Positions 34,830 through 48,633 of a stretch of DNA of 64,000 nucleotides are shown here, one piece after another (within the stretch, counting starts at the first letter, position 1; every line of letters starts with the position of its first letter). A model generated the notes under the pieces. It made no database searches, had not been told where the DNA came from, and was given only the letters and a program-made list of their open reading frames with translations. Origin of the DNA: Sipunculus nudus (Eukaryota > Annelida > Sipuncula > Golfingiida > Sipunculidae); the NCBI GenBank assembly GCA_026874595.1, contig CM049313.1:17793508-17857507 (forward strand). Direction: 5' to 3'. Position numbers and translations under genes: made by a program.

Positions 34830-36765
34830 AAAATGTCATTCATGGCTGCAAAAGGTGGGCGGGATATCGATGGGGAGTTTTCTTGAGAACTTCATTTTCC
34901 AGACCTGCAACAAATCTGATATCTGAGAATTCAAAACGAGTATGCACGAATCTCATACGCATATACGTCGAGTGCAGCAGAGTTCGCTACGACTGATACC
35001 GAGTTGTGTCCGGGCTGCAAGAGCTGAGTACGAGCTGTATGAATTCAGCGTGACACCAGGGCAAGATATTCGTGGATCAAAAAAAATTGTACGAGTATAT
35101 ACGAGTTAGTTGAGATATATCAAGGTGTTCAAGGAGTTTCATCGTCGTTGTGGTATTCCCGCAGTTTTCTCGGCGCGCAACTCGGCACCGAACTAAAATC
35201 GTTAATTGAACATAACTTGGCTGCAAATAACACAAAATTGTTGAATTTGCACAGTCCCTTTATATCTATGAAATGTAAGGTTTGCATAGTTAAAATCCGC
35301 TTTTCATGCCTATTTCCGTCTTTCCATCTGCTGAGCACATGCATGTCTGCTGGGGGCAATATAAAATATGTCCTTTGTTTAACAAAGGATATGTTTACTT
35401 TTTCAACATAAGCTATTGTTTCCTGAGCATTGTGTATCCCGCATATGCAGATCGTTATTGAGTTATACACCTCGATTTGTACAGATGGATAAATAAACTT
35501 ATTGCAATTTAAGAAATACATGTTACCACAGACAATTTCATCATATTGGTACTACATATTTTAATAAATATAAACAATATTATTATTAATAAAAATAATA
35601 TTAATAATTAGTCAATTCCTCATAATAAATATTAACATAAAGTTTCATTGGATGATTCCTCAACTTTTTTGCCCTGCATGGTACCTATAAAACAATTTCA
35701 ACTGTATTGGTTTACATCGATTAAGTGATGATAACTAAAGCGAGACACTCAATTATGACTCACAAGGTGACATTAAGTAGTTTAGACTGTCGAGTGGTAA
35801 TACACTCAAGGGCCGCTGTACATGGGTTTTGTACGTATTTAATGCCACCATAAGTTCGAGGGCAGATGTGTTCCGTTTGTTCCTCGAATTTGAATTTGAA
35901 CTTGCACATTATTTGGCCCTGGCCCATGCCTGTACTAATCTTATCAAATTATATCAAATAAGTACTTTTTTCCAATTTAACGGGCCGCAGCCTGTTCAAC
36001 CAATATCTAAATCCAGAACTCCATATGGATCAGCTTAATATTTTTTTTCCTTCCTTCGCTTAAAGAATATTTTGATTTATTCAATTAAAGTGTCAAGGAC
36101 TTTATAAGACTGGTACATGACCTCTGACACATATAATCAAATTGACAATCAAGCAGACCGGCAAGCAAGTGGAAGGTCAAATATGAGTGTTGTGAGTGAA
36201 AGCAATATTAAATGCAGTTATTATAGTAATAATAGATTATTTAATTGACAAACAATAGCCATAACTGAATCAGTGGATGGAACAGCTCTGTGGGCTTAAA
36301 ATAACCTGCACGTGCAGCTCGCTTTAAACCATTTTTTTGCATTGTAAGGAAGATCGTATGTGAACGTCAAGATTAATACCTTAATGACCCAATGTGAAAT
36401 TTTACCATCCACATCATACCCAAGGTGCGCTTGGCCAAAATGTGTTTATCATCCAGCTAAACAAAACACACACCAGGCTTTTGGCAGTTCTCCATGCTTC
36501 GTTTGACAGTCCGTGGGTTTTATTTCTATGTTCCTTTACAAAGACGTTCATTGTGCCGGTACTCCTCCGCGTGCAACAGATGGACACACAAACGAAGTGA
36601 TCAAATCAAGTATATTCACCATCGCCTACCGAATCCAAAACATTAACCACGCAGGTCTGAAACCATCAACATTTTAACAATAGAGGAGGATTCTACGCAG
36701 GTTTCTGACAGGTAAGGACGATAATGACTATACTGATTATATCAAATACTTATATTCATGAGGAT

Positions 36766-36993
36766 GGACCTGGACAGTCAAGTGGTAACACACTCGGCCC
36801 TCACCGCAGGCGACCCTGGTTCGATTCCCGGCGTGGCTATGAGAGTCGTATGTAGTGGCCGGACTGAGACCGATTTGCCCCTGGCTATTCGGTTTCCTCC
36901 AACCCTACACACTACATAAGCTACTATCCGTGCGACGGGCGAGTGCCTCGTCTTATTTATCATAACTAGTATAATCCATATAAAATAAATAAG
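36766..36993 (+). mobile_element. tRNA-derived SINE (family 2) in unit 1
   Basis: GGACCTGGACAGTCAAGTGG head, 'CTGGTTCGATTCCCGG' B-box region, body with 'GGTTTCCTCCAACC', tail 'ATAACTAGTATAATCC' plus AAATAAATAA. The same insertion is present at the equivalent place of units 2 and 3, so it predates the tandem duplication. Confidence 0.88.
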
Positions 36994-38979
36994 GTTCATG
37001 TAAAAATAGTTTATATAAATGGTTCACTGTCTTGGCATAACGCTATCTCTTGAAATATGATTTCGTTGCATCATATTTCACTCATATAAGGGTCTCGAAA
37101 TTAGTTAAATATCTGATAATTAACACATAATGAATGAATTGATATGCGGTCATTCATATATAAAATACGTATAACCATAAATTCAATTCACAGGACTTGT
37201 AAAACTTGTTGAAAATAGGTTTGTTTTCCCTTATTTTGGTTGATCTGCAAGAGAACACAAAACATATTTTTTTTACTTTTTTCTTCCTACCTATTATTTA
37301 TACGTAATGAAGATACCATCTGGATGACATGAAATGTGTATTCCGTAACAATATTTATGAGAAAAGGTAACTTTTTTTTGGATTTGAACCTAACGTTACA
37401 GTTACCTGTAAATTTAAGAAAAATCAAATCGAAAGAAACATTTTTCGCATTCGTGTATTTTGCTTTACTATTTATTTCCTTCTTTAAAGAAATAAATCCG
37501 AAGCAGAAACGTTCTCCGATGGTATATTCATTAGAAATATATATACCGCATTTTGATGAATTCAAAAGAATGTTATATATGTATAACATGGATGCCCCAT
37601 AATTCTCCATATATATGCGAAACCTAATCTCAATTAACCAAAGTCAGTAAATTCAAACATTTTTGGACAAAAAAAAAATATCCAGACCTTTACGTACAAA
37701 AAAAGGTATGTGCTGAAGATTTCAGCTGTTCTTAAAAAAAATAACTTTTTTTCTGAAAGAGTGTCAATGTGACATTTAACTCTCATGAAACGGTGATAAA
37801 AAAAACAACATTAATGTGAAACCGCTAGTTTCTGTAGATCAACAGCTTGATTTTTTTTATTACAAGATGGCGTGTCGTATCTTCATACTATCAAGCCTCT
37901 TGAAGCTACGCTTCAGACACGTTGATTCATTCAACCGCAGTGGTGACTATTTTTTTTTTATGAATATAGGTAAAAGTTAATTCAACTATTCAGATGGATA
38001 TTAAGCGGCATTTACCGGACGCGCGGTATACAGTATAGATTCACGTGGGGCATTTATCGGGCGGGCGGTATAACACTGCTTTATACATGTACATCAACCC
38101 GGCTGATTAACCATTTACTTCTGTGGGTTATGCTGACATAATTTGTGTCACGTTGTAGCCTGATCAGGTGCCATACTGCGCGCGATATGTGGATCCAATT
38201 CTCCCCTGAGAATTCAATTTTACCGTGTGTTTTGCAAACAAATAACTTTTTTAAAAGATGTCCATGTGACATTTTACTCTCATGAATTGCCGATAAAGAA
38301 ACAAAAAAAAAATAACTTGAAACAGCTGGTTCCTGTAGATTATCAGCTTGCTTTTTTTGTTACAAGATGGCATGTAATATCTTTATACTATCAAGCCTCT
38401 GGCAGCCACGCTTCAGACATGTTGATTCATTCAACCGCACTGGTTACTATTTCATGTATATAGATAAAAGTATTTTCAACCATTCAGATGACTGAGGTAG
38501 ACGGATTTTTGAGGCTATCTTTAGCATTGTTTTAAGGGCATCGACAATCTTACAATCAAAGAAAGTCTTTTAAACCTCGTCCACTTCTGGCGGATATGTT
38601 CAGATGGTGCGCGAAAAATGTATTTATTTTTATATTTTTTTTTCGTTTGATTGGATCTGCAGTTGTGATTTCGGCCGGAACAGTAGCAGGCTTGTTCATC
38701 ATTCATAAAATAGACACCAAAGCAGCTCCCTTGATCAAGGTCTCAGGAAGCGTTGCCGACAGAGTCTTGATAGTATGAAAATGGCTTTGTTAGCCCCAGA
38801 TAATCCAGAATGACATCCTCCCCCCTTCGGAAATATGGGCGACCTCGCCCATGGCCAGTCAGTGCTGGGAGTTTACGCTGTCTGACCACCACAGAGAACT
38901 CTTTCGACGGCCGAGAACATTGCCTTAGGTTATCACTATATCATGTAGACTGTTAGCTACCCTAGGATCTATAGTCAAT

Positions 38980-39095
38980 CTGGGCTACTGGCCTGAGGCC
39001 TGGGCTACTGGTATGGGGAAACTGGCGTGAGGGCTACTGACCGGGGATATTGACCTGAGGGCTACTGGCCCGAGGTCTGGGCCACAACTGGGAAA
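38980..39095 (+). repeat. GGGCTACTGGCCTGAG minisatellite
   Basis: Degenerate tandem repeats of GGGCTACTGGCCTGAGG with variable spacers; present in unit 1 only. Confidence 0.75.
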
Positions 39096-40073
39096 CTGTT
39101 CCCTTTGATTCATGGAGTGTTTATGCAAAATCCACCTAAGTTTCCTGGTTGTACCTAACAAATGCTCAAAAGAAGCACCGGTTTTAAGGGGAATCCTAAG
39201 GGCCTCTTTCCCGTGATTGTTACAACGGTTAAGTTCAAATCAAAATCTGGACCGCAAATAAATCCTTGCTTCATGTGCCGTAATGGCCCCATGACTCTAA
39301 GCTAAAAACAATTTCTGTAACCTACAATGCCACTTAAAAACATCCCCCCCCCCGCCTGCTTCGCCCAATAGAACTGCTCTCTTTCAAAATTAATATAAAT
39401 GACTCCCTCAAAAGTTAAGTCGAATTGTATGAGTTCTTCGGAGGAACTATTGGAAGCCTAACAGACTCAGAATTCCGCTGTTGTGCCCTTTAGAGAGCTA
39501 GGGCCTTATGGCTTCCACCACCTCAGCAGCCGAATTGGGAGGGTTATCTAATATGCACTACACGTGGTACGTACCTGCACTGGAGATACGGAAGGTCTTT
39601 AGCAGATGGATCCCCAGAAAAGCAAGGTCATCTTGGTTTTAGCGTTACCATGCAGTTAAGACTAGCTGTTACAGGGGTGTGCACACGTGTGAGTTCTGCC
39701 TAATCTTTAGTCTAATTTCTTCTGGAGCTTGAGGTGACCAAGGAATACTGTACAGGCAAACCAAAACCACGCCACCTCCATACTCCACAAATTCTGCAGA
39801 CTGCGCCAATGTGACCCATGTGGTTCCGGCGGATCCAGCAAACAATAAGGACGACGTTTAGGAGGACAGTTTATTTGGTTCTTGTAACCAACGAGTGAAG
39901 GTTGAGGCTACTTAACGTGGTGACATATGGAGTTGAACTCAAGCTCAATGAATGACAATTTACAAGAAACATACATTTTGATATTAAGCTATAAATACGT
40001 TTAAAATTCGAGGTTTTCTTTTATACAGAGAGATCCCGAGTATCCAGCCCTTTTTAAGTACTTAAGTTGCGGA

Positions 40074-40076
<3 letters not shown>

Positions 40077-40164
<88 letters not shown>
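40077..40164. repeat. (TA)n(GATA)n microsatellite
   Basis: Long TA tract followed by GATA repeats; absent from the matching place in unit 2. Confidence 0.95.
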
Positions 40165-40166
<2 letters not shown>

Positions 40167-41904
40167 GAAAAAGGATGACGCCTTTTAGGTAGACTAACTG
40201 ATGTATGAACATACGGGCATTTGAAGCGCACAGGCTTCTTAGTCATGTGTTAATGTTTACGTTGAAAAAAAGGCGAATGTCCAGAGCCAATGTTACATTT
40301 GATTTGATTGATAGCTAACAGGCCCGATCGCGAGTATGCTCAGATGTTCACGAAGAGAAATCCAGAGCACAGAATCCTGTGAACGTGGGTTACTGGACAG
40401 GGGAGCTGTCAATAAAAAAAATGTAACAACAGGCTCAAAAAGATTGGCCGATACCCCGTTTGCTCTATGCAGCAGGGTTTCGAGGAGGTGTGTCTGAGCC
40501 TGTGGTCTATGTACGCCGAGCTGTCAATCAAAACGAAATGTAAAAACATTGGCGCTGTGTACTCCTCACTGGTTTGGTATGTGTTTTTCTGGAAATGTTT
40601 GAATGACTACGATAAAATAGCCTGAAAGTCATAAGGGGTCACTTGAGCGGGATCTACAGGTTTCTAGGGAACAAAAAAAGTTACTCTGAGTCTTTAAAAG
40701 GTCATTCATGGCTGCAAAAGGTGGGCGAGCTTTCCTGAAAACCTCATTTTCCAGAACTGCAAGAAATCTGATATCTGCGATTGCAAAACGAGTTTACACG
40801 AATCTCATACGCATATACGTCGAGTGCAGCAGAGTGCGCTACGACTGATACGGAGTTGTGCCCGGGCTGCAAGAACGGCGCACGAACAGTATGAATTCAG
40901 CATGACACCCAGAAAAGGCTTCGTAGATGAAAAGAATTCCAAGACACATGCATGATGCCAGGCCAGACATGTTCTATCTTGATTAGATTGACACTTTTCT
41001 TATTTTTGCTGCATGAGAAAGTCATCGTGAAACCGGTGGGCTCTACAACAGAGTCGATGCTGGACATCGTCACACTTGTCACATTTCGGCTACAAACAGA
41101 TTTACTAGCCGTTTGTCAGTGGACAATAGATAACTACGAGCTTCAGCAATTAAGTTTGCTATGACTCATACAAACACCGAAACTTTCATAGAATGGTTTC
41201 TCACCTATTATGCCCTACATAGTACCTATAAAAACTTTCAACTGTATTTGTTTACATCGATAGTACATTTAATTATGACAAATTGACGTTCAAGTAGATC
41301 GACAAGCAAGTTGAAGATCAGTTATGAGTGTTGTGAGTGAAAACAATAATTACTGCAGTTATTAGTGATGATAGATTATTAAATTGGCAAACAGCCATGA
41401 TTCAATGTGTGGATGCCACAGGTAGTTGTCCTGTGGGATGACCTTAAACTGCACATATAAGCATGCTTCAAACCAATCTTGCATTGTAAGGAAGTTCGTG
41501 GGTGAACGTCATGCTTAATTCTTTAATGACCAAATGTGAAATTTTACCACCCACAGCATCCCAGGTGCGCATGGGCAAAAAGTGTTTATCATCCAGCTAA
41601 ACAAAACACACACCAGGCTTTTGGCAGTTCTCCATGCTTCGTTTGACAGTCCGTAGGTTTTATTTCTATGTACCTTTACAAGACTTTCATTGTGCCGGTA
41701 CTCCTCCGCGTGCAACAGCTGGAAACACAAACAAAGTGATCAAATCAAGTATATTCACCATCGCCTACCGAATTTAAAACAGTAACAACACAGGCCTGAA
41801 ACCATCAACATTGTAACCATAGACGAGGATTCTACGCAGGTTTCTGACAGGTAAGGACGATAATAACTATACTGATTCTATCAAATACTAATATTCATGA
41901 GGAT

Positions 41905-42132
41905 AGACCTCGACAGTCAAGTGGTAACACACTCGGCCCTCCCCGCTGGCGACCTGGTTCGATTCCCGGCGTGGCTATGAGAGTCGTTTTATAGTGGCCG
42001 GACTGAGACCGATTTGCCCCTGGCTATTCGGTTTCCTCCAAACCTACACACTTCCGAAGGCTACTATCCGTGCGACGGCGAGTGCCTCGTCTTATTTATC
42101 ATAACTAGTATAATCCATATAAAAATCAATAC
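41905..42132 (+). mobile_element. tRNA-derived SINE (family 2) in unit 2
   Basis: Orthologous to the SINE at 36766-36993 by position within the unit, with small indels. Confidence 0.85.
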
Positions 42133-43648
42133 GGTTTATGTAAAAAAAAGTTTATATATATGGTTAACTGTCTTGGCATAACGCTTTCTCTTGAAATATG
42201 ATTTCACTGCCTCATATTTCTCTCTTATAAGGGTCTCGAAATTAGTTAAACATCTAATGATTAACACATAATGAATGAATTGATATGCGGTCATTCATAT
42301 ATAAAATACGTATAACCATAAATACAACTCACAGGACTTGTAAAACTTGTTGAAAATAGGTTTGTTTTCCCTAATTTCGGTTGTTTTGCAATTTTTTTTA
42401 CTTTTTTCTTCCTACCTATTCTATAAACGTAATGAAGATGCCATCTAGATGACATGAAATGTGTATACCGTAGCAATATTTAACGTTAGAATTACCTGTA
42501 AGTTTAAGAAAAATCAAATCGAAAGAAAAATTTTTCGCATTCGAGTATTTTGCTTTACTATTCATTTCTTCCTTTAAAGATATACATCTGAAGCGGAAAC
42601 GTTCTCCGATATATATTCATTAGAAATATACATACCGCATTTCGATGAATTCAAAAGAATGTTTATTTGTATAACATGGATGCCATATATATGCGAAACC
42701 TAATCTCAATTAACCAAAGTCAGTAAATTCAAACATTTTTGGACAAAAAAAAATATCCAGATCTTTACGTACAAAAAAATGTAGGTGCTGAAAATTTCAG
42801 CTGTTCTTCAAACAAATAACCTTTTTCTGATAGTGTCCATGTGACATTTAACTCTCATGAAACGGTGATAAAAAGCAAAATAATGTGAAACCGCTAGTTT
42901 CTGAAGATCAACAGCTTGATTTTTTTGTTACAAGATGGTATGTCGTGTCTTCAAGCCTACTGGAAGCCTACTGATCAAGCCTCTGGAAGCCACGCTTCAG
43001 ACACGTTGATTCATTCAACCGCACTGGTGACTTTTTCAAGTATATAGATAAAAGGTAATTCAACCATTCAGATGGATCTTAAGCGTCATTTAACGGGCGC
43101 GCGGTATGCAATATAGATTCACGTGGGGCATTTATCGGGCGGGCGGTAAAACACTGCTTTATACATGTACATCAACCCAGCTGATTAACCATTTACTTCT
43201 GTTGGTTAAGCAGACACAATATGTGTCAAGTTGAAGCCTGATCAGGTGCCATACTGCGCGCGGATCCAATACTCCCTTTTGTATTCAATTTTACCGCGTG
43301 TTCTGCAAACATATACTTTTTTAAAGGTGTCCATGTGACATTTTACTCTCATGAATTGGCGATAAAGAAAGCAAAAAAAAAAATTAATAACGTGAAACAG
43401 CTAGTTTCTGTAGATCATCATCTTGTTTCTTGTTACAAGATGGTGTGTCATATCTTCAGACTATCTTGCCTCTGGCAGCCACGCTTCAGACACGCTGATT
43501 CATTCAACCGCACTGGTGAATATTTCATGTACATAGATAAAAGGTGTGTCGGGTCTGACATCACCTTTATGAGCCCCAGATGATCCGGAATATAAACAGT
43601 TATATATTTATATCTGTATATATACATATATTATAAATAAATGAATAA

Positions 43649-43654
<6 letters not shown>

Positions 43655-43702
<48 letters not shown>
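43655..43702. repeat. (TA)n microsatellite
   Basis: TA tract at the end of sub-block A; a similar tract sits at the equivalent place of unit 3 (53260). Confidence 0.95.
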
Positions 43703-43706
<4 letters not shown>

Positions 43707-44052
43707 CTTATATTGGTCAGCGTTAACGATCCCTGTTATTGTAAGTTATCCGGTCAAGTCTTTACAGTATTTTTTCATCTCTTTCCTGGATTCAAAAGTT
43801 GACCTAAGGAATATGATGGAAAAACTTCTCAAAAATCCAACGAATAAAATGTGAGGTGCGTTATTTAATAATTCCTCGCATATTTGAAAATAGGTCACAG
43901 GTCACTGGCCCACTTTAGGAAAAGCAGGGGTCCATTCCAGGGGGATTAATGACAAAACCTTATAAAAGGTCCCAAGGACAAAATACAATGGGGGATGGGG
44001 TCCAGGCCGCAAACAAATAGTGTTTTTGCAAATTCCACTTAAGTACCCTGGT

Positions 44053-46020
44053 CAGCGGCGTACCTAGCCTCATTGCCGCCCGGGGCGGTCTTAGAAATTG
44101 CTGTCCCTCTAACAAAACATTAAAAACGTGGATAACATATTGAAATATATCGTGTCAAATGTCCTTGTTACAGGCTTGTATTTGACCACAACGCAATTAT
44201 ATGGATTCACTTGCAGGGAATTCCTCCGCCACATATTAAAGAGCAGACATCTCTTTGCTAATGTAAATCAAAAGATCGCTCGAATCTCAAACAATTATAT
44301 TTCAGCATGAAGTGAACAGAAAGGAATAAAACGAATAAATTGTAACTATAAACAGATTACACTGCAGGATACACATATAATGTGTGAAATTAAACTTTCA
44401 TCATTCATGTAAACACGATTCATGATTACTTTATACTCAGCTTGGGAAAAAAACTTTATTTGGTGAGTGTTATTCCATTCTCAACGTGTACAAATACCTT
44501 GTCACATTTATAATTTCACCTCTTGTTAACGCATATGACAACAGGTACACCTAATACAGCTATTGAGATATGCATGGTACTGCTGCATGCAAGGCACTTA
44601 AGTCTTCACTAAAAAAGCGTAATTCTTGAGTTAAGCCTATATATGTAGGCAGGGCATGTTTAATATTTTCACATAAAAAATCCACTGTTTGGACAAACTT
44701 TTATCTAATTAAAAAATCCTCCAAGTTAAAAGCATACTTTATTTCAAGGCTACATCAAAATCATTTAAGAATTATAGTGATTATGCACTTTACGATGTTT
44801 TATTTATGAACTTATGACTATTTGTTTTTCAATAAAGTATTTAAATAAATTTCAAGCAATAATATAATTTAAATATATATTATAATTTAATTTCAAATGA
44901 TATGTCACAATATACAATAATTTTTTCTAGGTAGTGGATAATTAAACTGTTAATAACAGAATAAACAGTACAGGTAAATATATCTTTAATTTAAGTTTTG
45001 CATTCTAAAAGTTAAAACTGATACTTGATACGTATATTGAACATTAATTGGCTAAGCGGCCAGGGGGATTCATCACGCCGGACAGTTATAATAGAATTAT
45101 ATTTGAAAGTTAAATAATTCCTACACAGGCCTTGGTGTTTATTGTTTTTATTAACGTTACACAAAAGATCGTGCAGGCCATATTGGTTAATCAAAAGACA
45201 CAGACATTTATAGGTAGTACTCAATATATACACGATAGTGTAAACGTCTGTATTTTTACAAGACTGATGTAAGAGTATGAAGAATCGTTTCAGGTTGTTT
45301 CAGGCTGTTTAAATATCCTGGAATTTCGGGAATTCAAGGGTTCAAGAATGGAAATTCTTAATACTTTCCAAGGAAAGAGCAATACAATTCGTCAAAAATT
45401 TTTCGCACAATGTGTATGACAGACACCCTACCCCCACCACCGGGGGCCATTGGTCTTCTGGTAGGGTTTTTCCCTGGTGATTATCAGGTGCTGGTAGGGA
45501 TTTCTGTAAACGACGACCGCCCTGAAATGCAGGCTTTTTGCGTGATTGGTCAGTTTATCGATGGCGTTCTGACATTGCAAGACCACAGATATTAACAAAA
45601 AATAACTACAGATATGTATTTCTTTTTTTTGGGTATAACTTGCCTCTATAGAGATCGCCAGCTAATAATTTGGTTGGTCCCACTGCTAACTGTTTAATCC
45701 CTGAAATTCTTGAAAGGGACAAAAAGGCCGAATTTGAACTTTTTGAGGAACTCCTTATACCACTGATTATACTAAATCCCAGAAATGCCGCCCCCACAAA
45801 TGAACAATTCTTTCGCTAATCATTTGGTAGGTTCCATTGTCCAGTTTATAATCCCTGGAATTCTTGAACATGGCACAAAAAGGACAAATTCTTATTTTTT
45901 GAGGAAATCCTTGTGCCACTCATTATACTAATTCCTCGAAATGCCGCCCCCCCCCCCCTCCCCCAAAATGTGCCGCCCGGGGCGGACCGCCCCTGCCCCC
46001 CCCCCTTAGGTACGCCACTG
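44053..46020. mobile_element. 1968-bp hAT-like non-autonomous transposon
   Basis: Left end CAGCGGCGTACCTAGCCTC and inverted right end CAGTGGCGTACCTAAGG share a 14-bp core with one mismatch. Further in, both ends carry GCCGCCCGGGGCGG. The flanking 8-mers ACCCTGGT (44045) and TCCCTAGT (46021) match at 6 of 8, consistent with an aged 8-bp hAT target duplication. Unit 1 has uninterrupted sequence at the matching place ('TTTCCTGGTTGTACC', about 39142). The interior has two tandem copies of an about 165-bp segment (45655-45790 and 45820-45955) and no transposase. Confidence 0.82.
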
Positions 46021-46519
46021 TCCCTAGTAGTACTTAACAATCGCTCAAAAGAAGCACCGGTTTTAAGGGAAATACTAAGGGCCTCTTTCACCTGATGGTA
46101 AAACTCGTTAAGTCAAAATCAAAATCTGGACCGCTAATAAATACCGGCTTCCTGTGCCGTAATGGCCCTATGACTCTTTTTAGCAAAAAACAATTTCTGT
46201 AACCTACAATGATACTAAACATTTTCACCAGGTGCCTGTTTCGCCCCATACAACTTCTCTCTTACCAAATTAATGCAAATGACCTCCCCGAAAGTTAAGT
46301 CGAATTGCTGGAGTTATTGGGGGGAACTACTGAAAGACAAACACACGCAGAATTCCGCTGTTCTATCCCTTAGAGAGGACTTAATGGCTTAGACCACCTC
46401 GGCATCCGAATGGGGAGGGCTATCTAAAAGGCACTGCACGTGGTACGTAGCTTCGCTAGAGATACGGAAGAAAAGCAAGGTAATCTTGGTTTTAGCGTTA
46501 CCATGCAGTTAAGACTAGA

Positions 46520-46550
46520 TGGTACGGGGGGGGGGGGGGGGTGGGGGTGG
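46520..46550. repeat. G-rich run in unit 2
   Basis: G16 followed by TGGGGGTGG; a similar G run occurs at 47229-47258. Unit 1 has 'TACAGGGGTGTG' at the first of these places, so the run is an expansion. Confidence 0.85.
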
Positions 46551-48593
46551 AAGTGCACACGTGTGAGTTCTATCTTTTCTTTTGTCCAATTTCTCCTGGA
46601 GTTTGAGGTGACCAAGGAATACTGTGCAGGCAAACCACAAAACCACACCACCTCCATACTCCACAAATTCTGCAGGTTGCGCCAATGTGACCCATGTGGT
46701 TCCGGCAGAGCATGGACCAATCCCGCAAACAATATGTACGACGAATAGGCGGACACAGATTATTTGGTTCCTGTAACCAACGAGTGAAAGTTGAAGCTAA
46801 TTAACGTGTGACGTGTGGAGCTGAACTCAAGCTCAATGAATGACAATTTACAAGAAACATACATTTTGATATATAGCTATAAATACGTTTACTATCCGAG
46901 GTTTTCTTGATACAGAGAGATCGCGAGTATCCAGCCCAATTTAAGTACTTAAGTTACGGATACACAGGCACAGGCTTCTTCTTCAGGTGGTAATGTTTAA
47001 GTTTCAAAAAAAGGCGAGTGTCCAGAGCCAATGTTGTTACATTTGATTCAATTGATAGCTAACCGGACCGATATTTCACGTGGATATGCCCACATGCTCA
47101 CGAATAGAATTCCAGAGCACAGAATCCTGTGAACGTGGGTTAATGGACAGGGGAGCTGTCAATCAAAATAAATGTAACAACAGGCTGAATAAGATTGGCC
47201 CGATACCCCGCTGGCTCTATGCGGCAGGGTTAGGGGTGGGGGTGGGGGGGGGGGGGGTCTGTTTGAGCCTGTGGTCTATGTACGCAGGCTGTTTTGTCCG
47301 GCGAGCTGTCACTTAAACGAAATGTAAAAGCATTGGCGCTGCGCACTTCTCACTGGGCTGGTATTTTTTTCTAGAAACGTTTGCATGACTACGATAAAAC
47401 ATTTCATATGGGGTCAATTGAGCGGGAACAAAGTGGGAGCAAAATTCGAAATATAATTTAAAAAGAGCAGGGACACGAAGGCCTATCACTTGTTTAGAAA
47501 TGGTAAGTTAGTTGTAGGTAATTACGGGTTTCTGGGGGGAAAATGTTATTCTGGGTGTTTAAAAGGTCAATCATGGCTGCAAAAGGTGGGCGTGATTTAT
47601 GTGACAAGTTTTCCTGAGAACCTCATTTCCCAGAACGGCAACAGATCTGATATCTGCGATATCAAAACGAGTATGCACGAATCTCCTACGCATATACGTC
47701 GAGTACAGCAGAGTTTGCTACCACTGACATCGAGTTTTGTCCGGGCTGCAAGAGCTGAGAACGAATTATATGAATTAAGCATAACACCAGGACAAGACAA
47801 TCGCGGACGAAAAGAATCCCCAGACACACGCATGCTGACATGTTCTCTCTTGATTAGATTGACACTTGTCTTATCATTGCTGCATTTTGAAACCATTGGG
47901 TTCTACAACAGGCTGCTGGACAAGGTCATACTTATCTTATCTCCTCTACAAACAGATTCACTAGCCATTTGCCAGTGGACAATAGCAAACAACGCGCTTC
48001 AGGAATTAGTAATTGTTTACTATGGGTCAATCTAAGAAACCCCTCCTCCCCCGTTTAAAATACTCGGATGTCAGTTTGAAATTTGTACGAGTATTAACGA
48101 GTAAGTTGAGCAATATAAAGGTGTTCAAGGAGTTTCATCGTCGTTGTGGTTTTCCCGCAGTTTTCTCGGCGCGCAACTCGGCAACGAACTAAAAGCGTTA
48201 ATTGAACATAACTTGGCCGCAAATAACACAAAATAGTTGAATTTGCAGAGTCCTTTTATATCAATGAAATATAAGGTTTGCATAGTTAAAATCCGCTTTT
48301 CACGCCTATTTCCATCTTTCCATCTGCTGAGCATCTGCATGTCTGCTAAGAGAAATACAAAATATGTCCTTTACTTAAGAAAGGATATTATTTTCTTTTT
48401 TAACATAAGATATTGTTGGATTTAAGGTGGGTGGATGTTCAAAGCCTTGTTTATCCCGCATATGGAGATAGTCATTGAGTTTTACATCTCGATTAGCACA
48501 GATGGAAAATTACACTTATTGTAATTTGTGCGATACATGTACACACGGATAATTTCATCATATTGTTACTACATATTTTATTAAATATCCAAT

Positions 48594-48596
<3 letters not shown>

Positions 48597-48632
<36 letters not shown>

Positions 48633-48633
48633 T
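48597..48633. repeat. (ATA)n microsatellite
   Basis: Trinucleotide tract followed by GAA repeats. Confidence 0.9.

Larger units (their letters stand above)
34830..40690 (+). repeat. Tandem segmental duplication, unit 1 (about 5.9 kb)
   Basis: Starts at 'CATTCATGGCTGCAAAAGGT' (34838) and ends where the same phrase recurs at 40698. Sub-block A (34830-38800) includes 'CGCATATACGTCGAGTGCAG' (34960), a SINE, and 'TGTGACATTTTACTCTCATG' (38264). Sub-block B (38800-40690) includes 'AAAAGAAGCACCGGTTTTAA' (39168) and 'CCATGCAGTTAAGACTAG' (39649). No protein-coding gene is supported; open frames shared between units are not conserved as protein. Confidence 0.88.
40691..47552 (+). repeat. Tandem segmental duplication, unit 2
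   Basis: Sub-block A copy at 40691-43600; sub-block B copy at about 43690-44052 and 46021-47552. Without the 1968-bp insertion at 44053-46020 the unit is about 4.9 kb. It contains 'CATTCATGGCTGCAAAAGGT' (40703), the shared SINE, and 'AAAAGAAGCACCGGTTTTAA' (46048). Confidence 0.88.

Noticed and set aside
40952-41164. 70-codon frame partly matching the frame at 47490-48035
   Set aside because: Part of the tandem duplication. The matching part of unit 1 is deleted and the frames drift, so no coding constraint is evident.
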